From Lachnospiraceae bacterium (GTDB lineage Bacteria > Bacillota > Clostridia > Lachnospirales > Lachnospiraceae): 40,839 bases of DNA. Numbering within the stretch: the first letter of the stretch is position 1; each line of letters begins with the position of its first letter. Positions 1 to 7,059 of the stretch are shown here, in pieces. The notes beneath the pieces are model-generated. The model saw only the letters and a list, made by a program, of their open reading frames with translations, had not been told where the DNA came from and ran no database searches. A program made the translations under genes and the position numbers. The stretch is from NCBI GenBank assembly GCA_017621975.1, contig JAGARW010000190.1, positions 1 to 40,839 on the forward strand. Direction: 5' to 3'.

Positions 1-151
1 ATTCGGGTGTCAAAAGGTTTTATTTTTACGATGCCTAGTCAAATCGTACAAAAATTTTATTTCCTGTTCCGGGCTGTGCAGGCACAGTCAATAAAATATA
101 TTGTACAATTTGACAATACCGGTTTTCAATAAAACCTTTTGACACCCGAAT
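1..151. repeat. ~151 bp imperfect palindrome with 24 bp perfect arms (MITE-like or long hairpin)
   Basis: Bases 1-24 are the exact reverse complement of 128-151. Inside these arms, 36-61 and 92-119 pair again with few mismatches, and the centre folds as CTGTGC-AG-GCACAG (about 74-87). Almost the whole stretch can therefore fold into one hairpin. There is no reading frame of its own and no T-run like that of a simple terminator. The window starts at the first paired base, so the element may extend leftward and a target-site duplication cannot be checked. It could be a miniature inverted-repeat element, or a structured 3' end of an unseen upstream gene. Confidence 0.7.
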
Positions 152-181
152 CCTATAAATTCAAGGAAAGAAGGAACCAAG

Positions 182-514
182 ATGGAACAAAAGATCGACC
201 GGATCGAAAATATGCGAGGCGGCGAAGGACACGCGGTCATCTGGCACATTCTCGAAAAGGAACAGATGAACGACAAATGCAAAATGTACGCGCAGGTGAC
301 GCTGGAGCCGGGCTGCAGCATCGGTTATCACGAGCATCACGGAGAGAGCGAGACATATTACTTTTTATCGGGGGAAGGCGTTTACGACGATAACGGGACA
401 AAGCGCGGCGTAAAAGCGGGCGACGTGACGGTGACGTCGGACGGCATGGGACACAGCATTGCTAACGCGGGCGGCAAAGACCTCGTTTTTATGGCGTTGA
501 TTTTGTCCTGCTGA
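182..514 (+). CDS. small single-domain cupin protein
   Basis: This 110 aa protein is one cupin beta-barrel. Cupin motif 1 is seen around residues 48-67 (GYHEHHGESETYYFLSGEG), with likely metal ligands His50, His52 or His53, and Glu57. Motif 2 follows at about 86-105, with His91 as the fourth ligand. Such small stand-alone cupins bind a divalent metal and often act on or sense small metabolites or sugars, but no substrate can be named from the sequence. The ATG at 182 has an AAGGAAAG ribosome site about 12 bases upstream. The gene lies alone between the palindrome at 1-151 and a weak terminator-like hairpin, and no convincing promoter was seen, so its transcription may start inside or before the palindrome. 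The cupin fold call is firm; the function is unknown. Confidence 0.85.
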   Translation: MEQKIDRIENMRGGEGHAVIWHILEKEQMNDKCKMYAQVTLEPGCSIGYHEHHGESETYYFLSGEGVYDDNGTKRGVKAGDVTVTSDGMGHSIANAGGKDLVFMALILSC

Positions 515-545
515 CATATTTTTTGAAAAAATGCAGAACCTTATA

Positions 546-590
546 GAAAAGGGACGGTGAGTGCGGAAGACGGACTTGCGGTCCTTTTTT
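546..590 (+). terminator. possible intrinsic terminator after the cupin gene
   Basis: AAAAGGGAC near 547-555 can pair with GTCCTTTT at 581-588. Alternatively a short GGAC-TTGCG-GTCC hairpin forms directly before a run of six T. The stem is short or has a large loop, so this is a moderate call. Confidence 0.45.
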
Positions 591-612
591 CATTTCCTTG
601 CTAAAAACACAA

Positions 613-718
613 CAAAAACAATCATAAACAATCACAATCCGTCATTTTAAACAAAAACGATCGTGAAATTTTGTGAATTGATACGATTGATTATGACCGA
701 ATATGAGTGTATTATAAT
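613..718 (+). promoter_or_regulatory. fru operon promoter with repeated operator-like motifs
   Basis: A perfect -10 box TATAAT lies at 713-718; the -35 is poor (TTATGA, 691-696, spacer 16). Upstream, the motif AAACAATCA(T/C) occurs twice exactly ten bases apart (616-625 and 626-635). A related AAACGATCGT follows at 655-664, and inverted versions appear at about 685-696 (GATTGATTATGA). Repeats phased on the helix next to a weak -35 suit a site for a DeoR-family regulator, and one is encoded at the end of this operon. The link to that regulator is inference. Confidence 0.55.
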
Positions 719-737
719 AGTGACAGGAGGAACGGAT

Positions 738-1643
738 ATGATCTATACAGTAACATTTAACCCATCTCTGGATTATACGGTATCGGTGGAAGAATTCGAG
801 CTTGGCAAGACGAACAGGACGTCTTCGGAGGAAATGTTTCCCGGAGGCAAGGGAATCAACGTTTCCGTGGTGCTGCATCACCTTGGAATGGAAAACACGG
901 CGCTCGGTTTTCTGGCGGGCTTTGTCGGCAAAGAGATCGAACGCAAGGTGGCGGAATGCGGCGTCCATGCGGAATTCATTCATCTCGCGGAAGGAAATTC
1001 CCGTATCAATCTGAAAATCAAAAATATTGACGGGACGGAGATCAACGGAATGGGACCTGAGATTCCGGAACATAAGCTTGCCGCGCTGCGCGCAAGGATC
1101 GACCAACTGACGGAGGGAGACGTGCTTGTGCTTGCAGGCAGCATTCCGCGCAGTATTCCGACGACGATTTACAGCGAGTTGATGGAACGGCTTGCAGACC
1201 GGAATATTCTTTTTATCGTAGATGCGGAGAGGGAACTGCTTACGGATGCGCTGCGGTATCGTCCGTTTCTGATCAAACCGAATAATCATGAGCTTGGAGA
1301 AATTTTCCACGTGACATTGCATACGAGGGAAGAGGTAGTTCCGTATGCAAAACGGCTGCAGGAAATGGGAGCGCGCAATGTGCTTGTATCCATGTCGGCG
1401 CAGGGAGCGGTTCTCGTAGATGAGAACGGAAACGTTCATGAAAGCCTGCCGCCGAAAGGAGAGCTTGTTAACGCAGTGGGAGCCGGCGATTCTATGGTAG
1501 CCGGATTCCTTGCAGGATGGCTTTCATGCAGAGATTATCATCATGCCTTTTTGATGGGACTTGCGGCGGGAAGCGCAAGCGCGTTTTCCGAAAGTCTTGC
1601 AACGGGGGAAGAAGTAGAGGCGGTATACCGCACGATTTGTTAG
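738..1643 (+). CDS. fruK: 1-phosphofructokinase (PfkB family)
   Basis: FruK phosphorylates fructose 1-phosphate to fructose 1,6-bisphosphate with ATP in the cytoplasm, feeding PTS-imported fructose into glycolysis. The 301 aa protein has the usual family length. It shows the N-terminal substrate motif FPGGKGINVS (about residues 34-43) and the PfkB signature NAVGAGDSMVAGF, with the catalytic Asp at 251. The frame is open from 663, but the ATG at 738 is preferred because AGGAGG lies 8-13 bases upstream and family members begin MIYTVTFNPS. The gene is first of fruK-fruA-fruR, 35 bases before fruA. Tagatose-6-phosphate kinases are close relatives; the adjacent fructose-type EIIABC is what favours 1-phosphofructokinase. 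Confidence 0.93.
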   Translation: MIYTVTFNPSLDYTVSVEEFELGKTNRTSSEEMFPGGKGINVSVVLHHLGMENTALGFLAGFVGKEIERKVAECGVHAEFIHLAEGNSRINLKIKNIDGTEINGMGPEIPEHKLAALRARIDQLTEGDVLVLAGSIPRSIPTTIYSELMERLADRNILFIVDAERELLTDALRYRPFLIKPNNHELGEIFHVTLHTREEVVPYAKRLQEMGARNVLVSMSAQGAVLVDENGNVHESLPPKGELVNAVGAGDSMVAGFLAGWLSCRDYHHAFLMGLAAGSASAFSESLATGEEVEAVYRTIC

Positions 1644-1678
1644 AAAAGCGCAGAGCGCTTCGGAATGGAGGAGAAGGA

Positions 1679-3592
1679 ATGAAAATCAGGGATTTATTGG
1701 ATGAAAGGAGTATTTTACTCTCATCCGGCGCAAAGAATAAGAAAGAAGCTCTCGATCAGGCGATCGCGCTGATGGCGAAAAGCGGCAGGATATCCGATCT
1801 GGATGCATACAGCAAAGCGGTTTATGCGAGAGAAGAGGAAGGAACGACGGGAGTCGGCGAGGGGATTGCGATTCCGCATGGCAAAGGCGATGCGGTAAAA
1901 GAACCCGGACTGGCGGCTATGGTGATTCCGAAAGGCGTTGACTTTGAAGCAGTAGACGGACAGGACGTTACGCTTTTGTTTTTGATCGCCGCCCCGAATA
2001 CGGAGGACAATGTGCATTTGGACGTACTCAGCAAGCTTTCCGTTATGCTGATGGATGAAAAGTTTGTGGAAGAGCTGCGCGGCGCGAAAAGCGAAAAGCA
2101 GTTCCTTGAGATTGTCGATCGCGCGGATCAGGAGCAGGCGGATATTGACGAGCGTCTTGGCAGCCAAAAGGAAACGGGAACGGAAACAGGACGTATTCTG
2201 GCGGTAACGTCATGCCCGACCGGTATCGCGCATACGTATATGGCTGCGGAAGCGCTGGAAAAAGCGGCGAAAGCGAGAAACTGCTTTATTAAGGTAGAAA
2301 CAAGAGGCTCCGGCGGCGCTAAAAATCTGCTGACGGATACGGAGATCGAGAAAGCTGACTGTATCATCGTAGCGGCGGACGCCAAAGTGCCGATGGATCG
2401 TTTTGCAGGCAAGCCGGTCATTACCTGTCAGGTATCGGACGGCATCAGCCATGCGGCGGAAATGATTGACAGGGCGTTGTCCGGGCAGGCTCCGATTTAT
2501 CAGGCAAAAGGCGGATCTGGGGAGAGAACACAGAGCGCAAAGAGCGGCGGAGCAGGACATCAGGTCTATATGCAGCTCATGAACGGCGTATCGCACATGC
2601 TGCCGTTTGTAGTCGGCGGCGGTATTCTGATCGCGATCGCATTTCTGATCGACGGCATGAATATTGACATTAACGCGCTGACGGCGGAAGAGAGAAGCGC
2701 GTTCGGAACGATCACACCGCTTGCCGCTATGTTTAAAGGAATCGGAGGAACGGCGTTCGGACTGATGCTGCCCGTTCTGGCAGGCTTTATTGCGGAAGCG
2801 ATCGCGGACCGGCCGGGTCTTGCGCTTGGCTTTGTAGGCGGTATGATCGCGGCAGGCGGCAAATCCGGCTTCCTTGGGGCGATTGCGGCAGGCTTCCTTG
2901 CAGGCTATATCATCGTGCTTTTACGCAAACTGTGCGGGAAGCTCCCGGCGGCGATCGAAAAACTGGCGCCTGTGCTCATTTATCCGCTTTTCGGTATTTT
3001 GCTGATCGGCATTGGCATGAATTACGTGATCGAGCCGGTCGTAGGCGCGATCAACGCGGCGCTGAACAGCGGGCTTGCAAGTATGGGCGGCACAAGTAAG
3101 ACGCTGCTCGGTCTGATACTCGGCGCGATGATGGCGATCGACATGGGAGGTCCGTTCAATAAAGCGGCATACGTATTCGGTACGGCGGCGATCGCAGCAG
3201 GAAATTATGATATTATGGCTTCCGTTATGATCGGCGGCATGACGCCTCCGTGCGCGATCGCGTTGGCAACGCTGCTGTTCAAAAATAAATTTACAAAAGA
3301 AGAGAAAGAATCCGGACCGACGAACTTTATTATGGGGCTTGCTTTTATTACGGAAGGAGCCATTCCTTTTGCGGCGGCAGATCCTCTGCATGTCATCCCG
3401 GCATGTATGATCGGTTCCGGCGCGGCAGGCGCGCTTTCCATGCTGTTTGGATGCACCTTGATGGCGCCGCACGGAGGCATCTTCGTATTCCCGGTGGTAG
3501 GAAACGCGCTTGGTTATCTGGGCGCGCTCGTAGTCGGAACGGTCGTTACGGCATTACTGCTTGGCATATTCAAGAAAAATGTGGTATCTTAA
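1679..3592 (+). CDS. fruA: PTS fructose transporter, fused EIIA-EIIB-EIIC
   Basis: This 637 aa membrane protein imports fructose and phosphorylates it to fructose 1-phosphate, using phosphate passed from HPr. Domains in order: EIIA of the mannitol/fructose type, about residues 1-150, with the phospho-accepting His67 in GIAIPHGKGD; EIIB, about 170-270, with active Cys179 in VTSCPTGIAHTY; and the hydrophobic EIIC channel from about 300 to the end, including GFIAEAIADRPG and MTPPCAIALATLLF. The length matches the fused A-B-C form common in Firmicutes. The ATG at 1679 follows GGAGGAGAAGGA; the open frame extends upstream to 1517 but that part overlaps fruK. The regulator gene follows after 40 bases, so the three genes are probably one transcript. 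Confidence 0.95.
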   Translation: MKIRDLLDERSILLSSGAKNKKEALDQAIALMAKSGRISDLDAYSKAVYAREEEGTTGVGEGIAIPHGKGDAVKEPGLAAMVIPKGVDFEAVDGQDVTLLFLIAAPNTEDNVHLDVLSKLSVMLMDEKFVEELRGAKSEKQFLEIVDRADQEQADIDERLGSQKETGTETGRILAVTSCPTGIAHTYMAAEALEKAAKARNCFIKVETRGSGGAKNLLTDTEIEKADCIIVAADAKVPMDRFAGKPVITCQVSDGISHAAEMIDRALSGQAPIYQAKGGSGERTQSAKSGGAGHQVYMQLMNGVSHMLPFVVGGGILIAIAFLIDGMNIDINALTAEERSAFGTITPLAAMFKGIGGTAFGLMLPVLAGFIAEAIADRPGLALGFVGGMIAAGGKSGFLGAIAAGFLAGYIIVLLRKLCGKLPAAIEKLAPVLIYPLFGILLIGIGMNYVIEPVVGAINAALNSGLASMGGTSKTLLGLILGAMMAIDMGGPFNKAAYVFGTAAIAAGNYDIMASVMIGGMTPPCAIALATLLFKNKFTKEEKESGPTNFIMGLAFITEGAIPFAAADPLHVIPACMIGSGAAGALSMLFGCTLMAPHGGIFVFPVVGNALGYLGALVVGTVVTALLLGIFKKNVVS

Positions 3593-3632
3593 CAATAGAA
3601 GTATATTTTGTTAAGAGAAGGATGTTGTCATT

Positions 3633-4385
3633 ATGCTGACGGAAAAACGGCAGGAAGAGATTGCTGCGCTTGTTGAAAACAAAGGAAGCATTACGATGCA
3701 GGAGCTTGTAGAGATCTTTCATGCTTCTGAATCGACGATCAGGAGAGATATTACGGCGCTTGATAAGGCAGGCAGGCTCGTCAAAGTATTCGGCGGAGCC
3801 ATTGCCGCAGGCGAAAGAGTTTCCCATCAGGAGTTCTCTGTTTCCCAAAAGGAGAACGTAGATATTGAAGAGAAACGGAAGATTGCCAGATATGCGGCGT
3901 CCCTGATCGAACCGGACGACTATGTTTATCTGGATGCGGGAACGACGACGGGAAGCATGATCGAATATATCAGAGAGACGCGCGCCGCCTATGTTACAAA
4001 CGCGGTTTCCCATGCAAAGCGTCTTGCGGCTATGGGGCTGCATGTGATACTGATCGGCGGAGAACTGAAAGGGGCGACAGAGGCTGTCGTCGGAACGGAA
4101 GCGGTCATGAACGTCCAGAAATACCATTTTTCGAAAGGATTTTTTGGAACAAATGGGGCGCATCCGGGAAGCGGCTTTACGACGCCCGACATCAACGAGG
4201 CGCTGCTTAAGCAGGCGGCGGTCAGAAATACGCAGTCTGGGAAACGGTTTGTTCTGATGTCGCACCGCAAATTTGGTGAAATCAGCTCCGTTACTTTTTC
4301 GGAGTTTGATGGAACGGTGATCCTGACAGACCTGGCTCCGGAAGACCCGGTATGGAAAAATCACAGGATTATTGTTGCAAAATAA
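3633..4385 (+). CDS. fruR: DeoR-family transcriptional regulator of the fructose operon
   Basis: This 250 aa protein has a DeoR-type helix-turn-helix at about residues 5-55, with the recognition region ASESTIRRDITALDKAGRLVKVFGG. A DeoR C-terminal sugar-phosphate sensor domain follows, including YLDAGTTTGSMIEYI and the glycine-rich ILIGGELKG. Such proteins repress sugar operons and release DNA when a sugar phosphate binds; fructose 1-phosphate would be the natural ligand here. The start codon at 3633 has a rather distant AGAGAAGGA site, and no other in-frame start is available. The gene lies last in the operon and is followed by a strong terminator. The symbol rests on context and family, and binding to the repeats at 613-700 is a prediction. 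Confidence 0.85.
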   Translation: MLTEKRQEEIAALVENKGSITMQELVEIFHASESTIRRDITALDKAGRLVKVFGGAIAAGERVSHQEFSVSQKENVDIEEKRKIARYAASLIEPDDYVYLDAGTTTGSMIEYIRETRAAYVTNAVSHAKRLAAMGLHVILIGGELKGATEAVVGTEAVMNVQKYHFSKGFFGTNGAHPGSGFTTPDINEALLKQAAVRNTQSGKRFVLMSHRKFGEISSVTFSEFDGTVILTDLAPEDPVWKNHRIIVAK

Positions 4386-4393
4386 AGAAAGGA

Positions 4394-4428
4394 AAGGCTG
4401 CCGCTGCCCCGGCGGCTTTTCTTTTTTT
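4394..4428 (+). terminator. intrinsic terminator of the fru operon
   Basis: GCTGCCG and CGGCGGC form a GC-rich stem with one G-U pair and a short loop, followed by TTTTCTTTTTTT. It begins only nine bases after the regulator stop codon and separates the sugar operon from the flagellar genes. Confidence 0.85.
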
Positions 4429-4438
4429 GAAAAAAGGC

Positions 4439-4465
4439 TAAAGTCTGGAGCAAAATATCCGATAC
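4439..4465 (+). promoter_or_regulatory. sigma-28 (SigD/FliA) type promoter for flgM
   Basis: TAAA at 4439-4442, a spacer of exactly 15 bases, then TCCGATAC at 4458-4465. The known motility-sigma consensus is TAAA-N15-GCCGATAT, so the -35 is perfect and the -10 matches 6 of 8, including the CCGATA core. It lies about 48 bases before the flgM start and just after the fru terminator, so the flagellar operon has its own late-class promoter. Confidence 0.8.
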
Positions 4466-4512
4466 ACATAGTAAGAATTCATTTACGCAAATCCACGGAA
4501 GGAGGAGTTTGT

Positions 4513-4788
4513 ATGCGTATTGAGGCTTATACACAAGTACAGCAGCTTTATCAGACAAAGAAAACGACAAGAGCTGAAAAGGCTGTCAAAGGCAGCTTCT
4601 CTGATCAGGTACAGATTTCCAGTATTGGAAAGGATATCCAGACTGCGAAATTGGCAGTGGCAAATACCGCCGACATCAGAGAAGAAGTAACGGCGCCTTT
4701 AAAGAGCGCGGTTGCAGACGGTTCTTATCAGGTAAACGAAGAGAGCTTTGCGGCAAAACTTTTTGAAAAATATAATGAAATGAGGTAA
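4513..4788 (+). CDS. flgM: anti-sigma-28 factor FlgM
   Basis: FlgM binds and holds the motility sigma factor until the hook-basal body is complete and FlgM is exported, so late flagellar genes are not expressed too early. The 91 aa protein has the usual size. It has a flexible N-terminus, a DQVQISSIGKDIQTAK segment matching the start of the sigma-binding region, and a C-terminal helix region (SYQVNEESFAAKLFEKYNEMR). The ATG at 4513 follows GGAAGGAGGAG; the frame is open further upstream but that region holds the promoter and terminator. It is the first gene after a sigma-28-type promoter, giving the classic feedback in which FlgM limits its own transcription. flgN starts four bases after its stop. 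Confidence 0.88.
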   Translation: MRIEAYTQVQQLYQTKKTTRAEKAVKGSFSDQVQISSIGKDIQTAKLAVANTADIREEVTAPLKSAVADGSYQVNEESFAAKLFEKYNEMR

Positions 4789-4792
4789 TTCC

Positions 4793-5311
4793 GTGGCAAG
4801 TCTGATTGAGAATTTAATTTCGGTTTTGGAACAGGAAAATTCGGAATATGAGATTTTGCTGGAATTATCAAGAAAAAAAACGCCTGTAATTATTAAGGGA
4901 GATATTGAAAGGTTACAGGAGATCACGGACGAAGAACAGAACGTTATCGACAGGATCAGCCATCTCGAAAAAAAACGGGAGGAGCATATCCACGATATCG
5001 CCGATGTTATCAACAAGGATGTTGAACTGCTAAAGCTGGAGAATCTGGTCAGGATGCTCGAAAAAAGTCCAAAGGAGCAGAAAAGGCTTTCGGAAGTGCA
5101 CGATAAGCTCCGCGTTACGTTATCCCAGATGCGGAATGTCAATGCACAGAACAAAGAACTGCTCGAAGAAGCGCTTGGAATGGTAGAGTTTGACCTAAAT
5201 CTTCTTCAGGCAATGAAAAGAGCGCCGGAGACTGCCAATTATAACAAAGGCGCATACAGCGCGGGCAGTGTGATCGGCAGCAATTCAGGAAGCTTCGACG
5301 CAAGACAGTAG
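4793..5311 (+). CDS. flgN: flagellar export chaperone FlgN
   Basis: FlgN is a cytoplasmic chaperone that keeps the hook-filament junction proteins FlgK and FlgL export-competent. The 172 aa product is largely helical with coiled-coil character. Its N-terminal pattern (LISVLEQENSEYEILLELSRKKTPVIIKGDIERLQEITDEEQ, residues about 6-47) is typical of the FlgN family. It ends in a Gly/Ser/Asn-rich tail. The start is GTG at 4793, with GAGG at 4782-4785 just before the flgM stop, so flgM and flgN are translationally close. Its clients FlgK and FlgL are encoded immediately downstream. Confidence 0.85.
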   Translation: MASLIENLISVLEQENSEYEILLELSRKKTPVIIKGDIERLQEITDEEQNVIDRISHLEKKREEHIHDIADVINKDVELLKLENLVRMLEKSPKEQKRLSEVHDKLRVTLSQMRNVNAQNKELLEEALGMVEFDLNLLQAMKRAPETANYNKGAYSAGSVIGSNSGSFDARQ

Positions 5312-5349
5312 GCGGAGCGCAAGACAGACGTTGGTATTGAGGTGATATT

Positions 5350-7038
5350 ATGTCGTTAATGGGAAGTTTATATATCGGACAATCCGGTTTACAGACAAGT
5401 CAGAATTCATTAAATACAACAGCTCATAATATGTCCAATCTGGACACGACAGGCTATACGAGGCAGCAGGTGCTTCAGAGCGACAAGCAGTACAATACGA
5501 TCGTTCGAAGCGCGTCTGCTGTTTCCAATCAACAAATTGGTCTGGGCGTTACGTATTCCAAAGTAAGACAGGTAAGAGATACCTTTTTGGATCAGACATA
5601 TCGGAAAGAATCGGGCAGAAGCGCGTTCTACACGACTTCGTATCAGTGTATGACGAACGTTGAGACGCTGCTCGGCGAGATGTATTATGCGACCTTTAAT
5701 GAGTCTATGGAGAATTTAAAGTACGCCATCGACGAATTGGCAAAAACGCCGTCGGATTCGGTCGTACAGGGACTTGTCGTACAGCGCGCCTCCTCTTTTT
5801 TAGACAGCGCGCAGGCGGTTTACAAAGGGCTTTGCGATTATCAGGACAATCTCAATTTGCAGATTAAGACAAATATCAAAACGGTCAATGAGTATGGCAA
5901 ACAGATCAGCGAATTAAATGAGCAGATTGTCAAAATAGAAGCGGGCGGCATAGAAAGCGCCAACGATCTGCGCGATGCGAGAAATCAGCTTCTGGATGAG
6001 CTGGGAGCGTTGGCAAGGATTTCTTATAAAGAAGATATTTACGGAGGCGTTACCGTCCAGCTGGAAGGACACGACTTTGTGACAAGAGATCTCGTGTTTG
6101 AGATCGGTCTGGACGAGGATGAAGAGACGGGCTTTTATACGCCGTTCTGGATCGTGGATGCAGACTATACGTTAAAGGCGGACGGGACAAAGAAATACAA
6201 TACGGAAGACGCGGAAGTATACAACCTTCAGCAGACAATCTCTTCCGATCTGAATACCGACATCGGCGGCATTAAGGCAATGCTGTTTGCAAGGGGTACG
6301 AAACGCGCCAATTATACGGATCTGCTTGACGCCGAGGCATATGACAGGGACATTTCGCAGTCGATCGTTATGAACATTCAGGCGGAATTCGATCAGCTGA
6401 TCCACGCCGTGACAACAAAGCTCAATGGGATTCTTGCCGATGCGGCGGATACCCAGACGGGTTATCTGTGCGAAACGGTAACGGTAGACGGCAAAGAGAC
6501 GTATCAGCCGATCCAGCTATTCCAAAAGAAAGTAACGGACGGTTACAATTATGAAGTTACAAAGGGCGTTACGGGAGAGTGGGTATATGCGCAGGAAGAC
6601 GCTTCCGAACCGGAAACGCTGTACACGGTAAGCAATATGATAATCAATCCGGCGCTGCTGCGCGAGCCGACGAAGCTCAGTATGATGAGAACGGATATGA
6701 AAGAAGACTATGAGACGGCTGCCGCGATGGCAGAGGCATTTCAGACAGATGAGCTTTCGCTCAATCCGAATGTATCCATGAAGTCGAATTTTATGGATTA
6801 TTATTCCGATCTTGTATCGCAGATCGCGAATAGCGGGGCCGTATTTAAAAGTATCTCGGAGAGTCAGGCGGATACGGTAGAAGCTACCTGCGCTGCCAGA
6901 GACCAGATCGTAGGCGTTTCTTCGGACGAAGAACTGACCAATATGATCAAATTCCAGAATGCCTACAATGCTTCGAGCCGCTATATCAATGTTATCAGCG
7001 AGATGCTTGAGCACCTGCTCAACAGCCTTGCAGGATAA
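5350..7038 (+). CDS. flgK: flagellar hook-associated protein FlgK (first copy)
   Basis: FlgK (HAP1) forms the first ring of the junction between hook and filament outside the cell. The 562 aa protein carries the axial-protein N-terminal motif LYIGQSGLQTSQNSLNTTAHNMSN with GYTRQ (about residues 8-40), and the matching C-terminal helix LTNMIKFQNAYNASSRYINVISEMLEHLL. These two ends pair in the axial coiled-coil core, with variable domains between. The ATG at 5350 has GAGGTG seven bases upstream; a second Met at 5359 is possible. A second, longer FlgK-type gene follows after 21 bases. The two differ clearly in the middle, so this is an old duplication and not a recent copy. Confidence 0.88.
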   Translation: MSLMGSLYIGQSGLQTSQNSLNTTAHNMSNLDTTGYTRQQVLQSDKQYNTIVRSASAVSNQQIGLGVTYSKVRQVRDTFLDQTYRKESGRSAFYTTSYQCMTNVETLLGEMYYATFNESMENLKYAIDELAKTPSDSVVQGLVVQRASSFLDSAQAVYKGLCDYQDNLNLQIKTNIKTVNEYGKQISELNEQIVKIEAGGIESANDLRDARNQLLDELGALARISYKEDIYGGVTVQLEGHDFVTRDLVFEIGLDEDEETGFYTPFWIVDADYTLKADGTKKYNTEDAEVYNLQQTISSDLNTDIGGIKAMLFARGTKRANYTDLLDAEAYDRDISQSIVMNIQAEFDQLIHAVTTKLNGILADAADTQTGYLCETVTVDGKETYQPIQLFQKKVTDGYNYEVTKGVTGEWVYAQEDASEPETLYTVSNMIINPALLREPTKLSMMRTDMKEDYETAAAMAEAFQTDELSLNPNVSMKSNFMDYYSDLVSQIANSGAVFKSISESQADTVEATCAARDQIVGVSSDEELTNMIKFQNAYNASSRYINVISEMLEHLLNSLAG

Positions 7039-7059
7039 AAAGCAAAGAGGTGAAAGGAT

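Noticed and set aside
110-159. TTGACA boxes at 110-115 and 139-144 as a cupin promoter
   Set aside because: No acceptable -10 lies at 16-18 bases from either one; the nearby TATAAA at 154-159 is far too close to the second.
4386-4512. Riboswitch (for example cyclic di-GMP) before flgM
   Set aside because: The space between promoter and start is only about 45 bases and shows no aptamer core.
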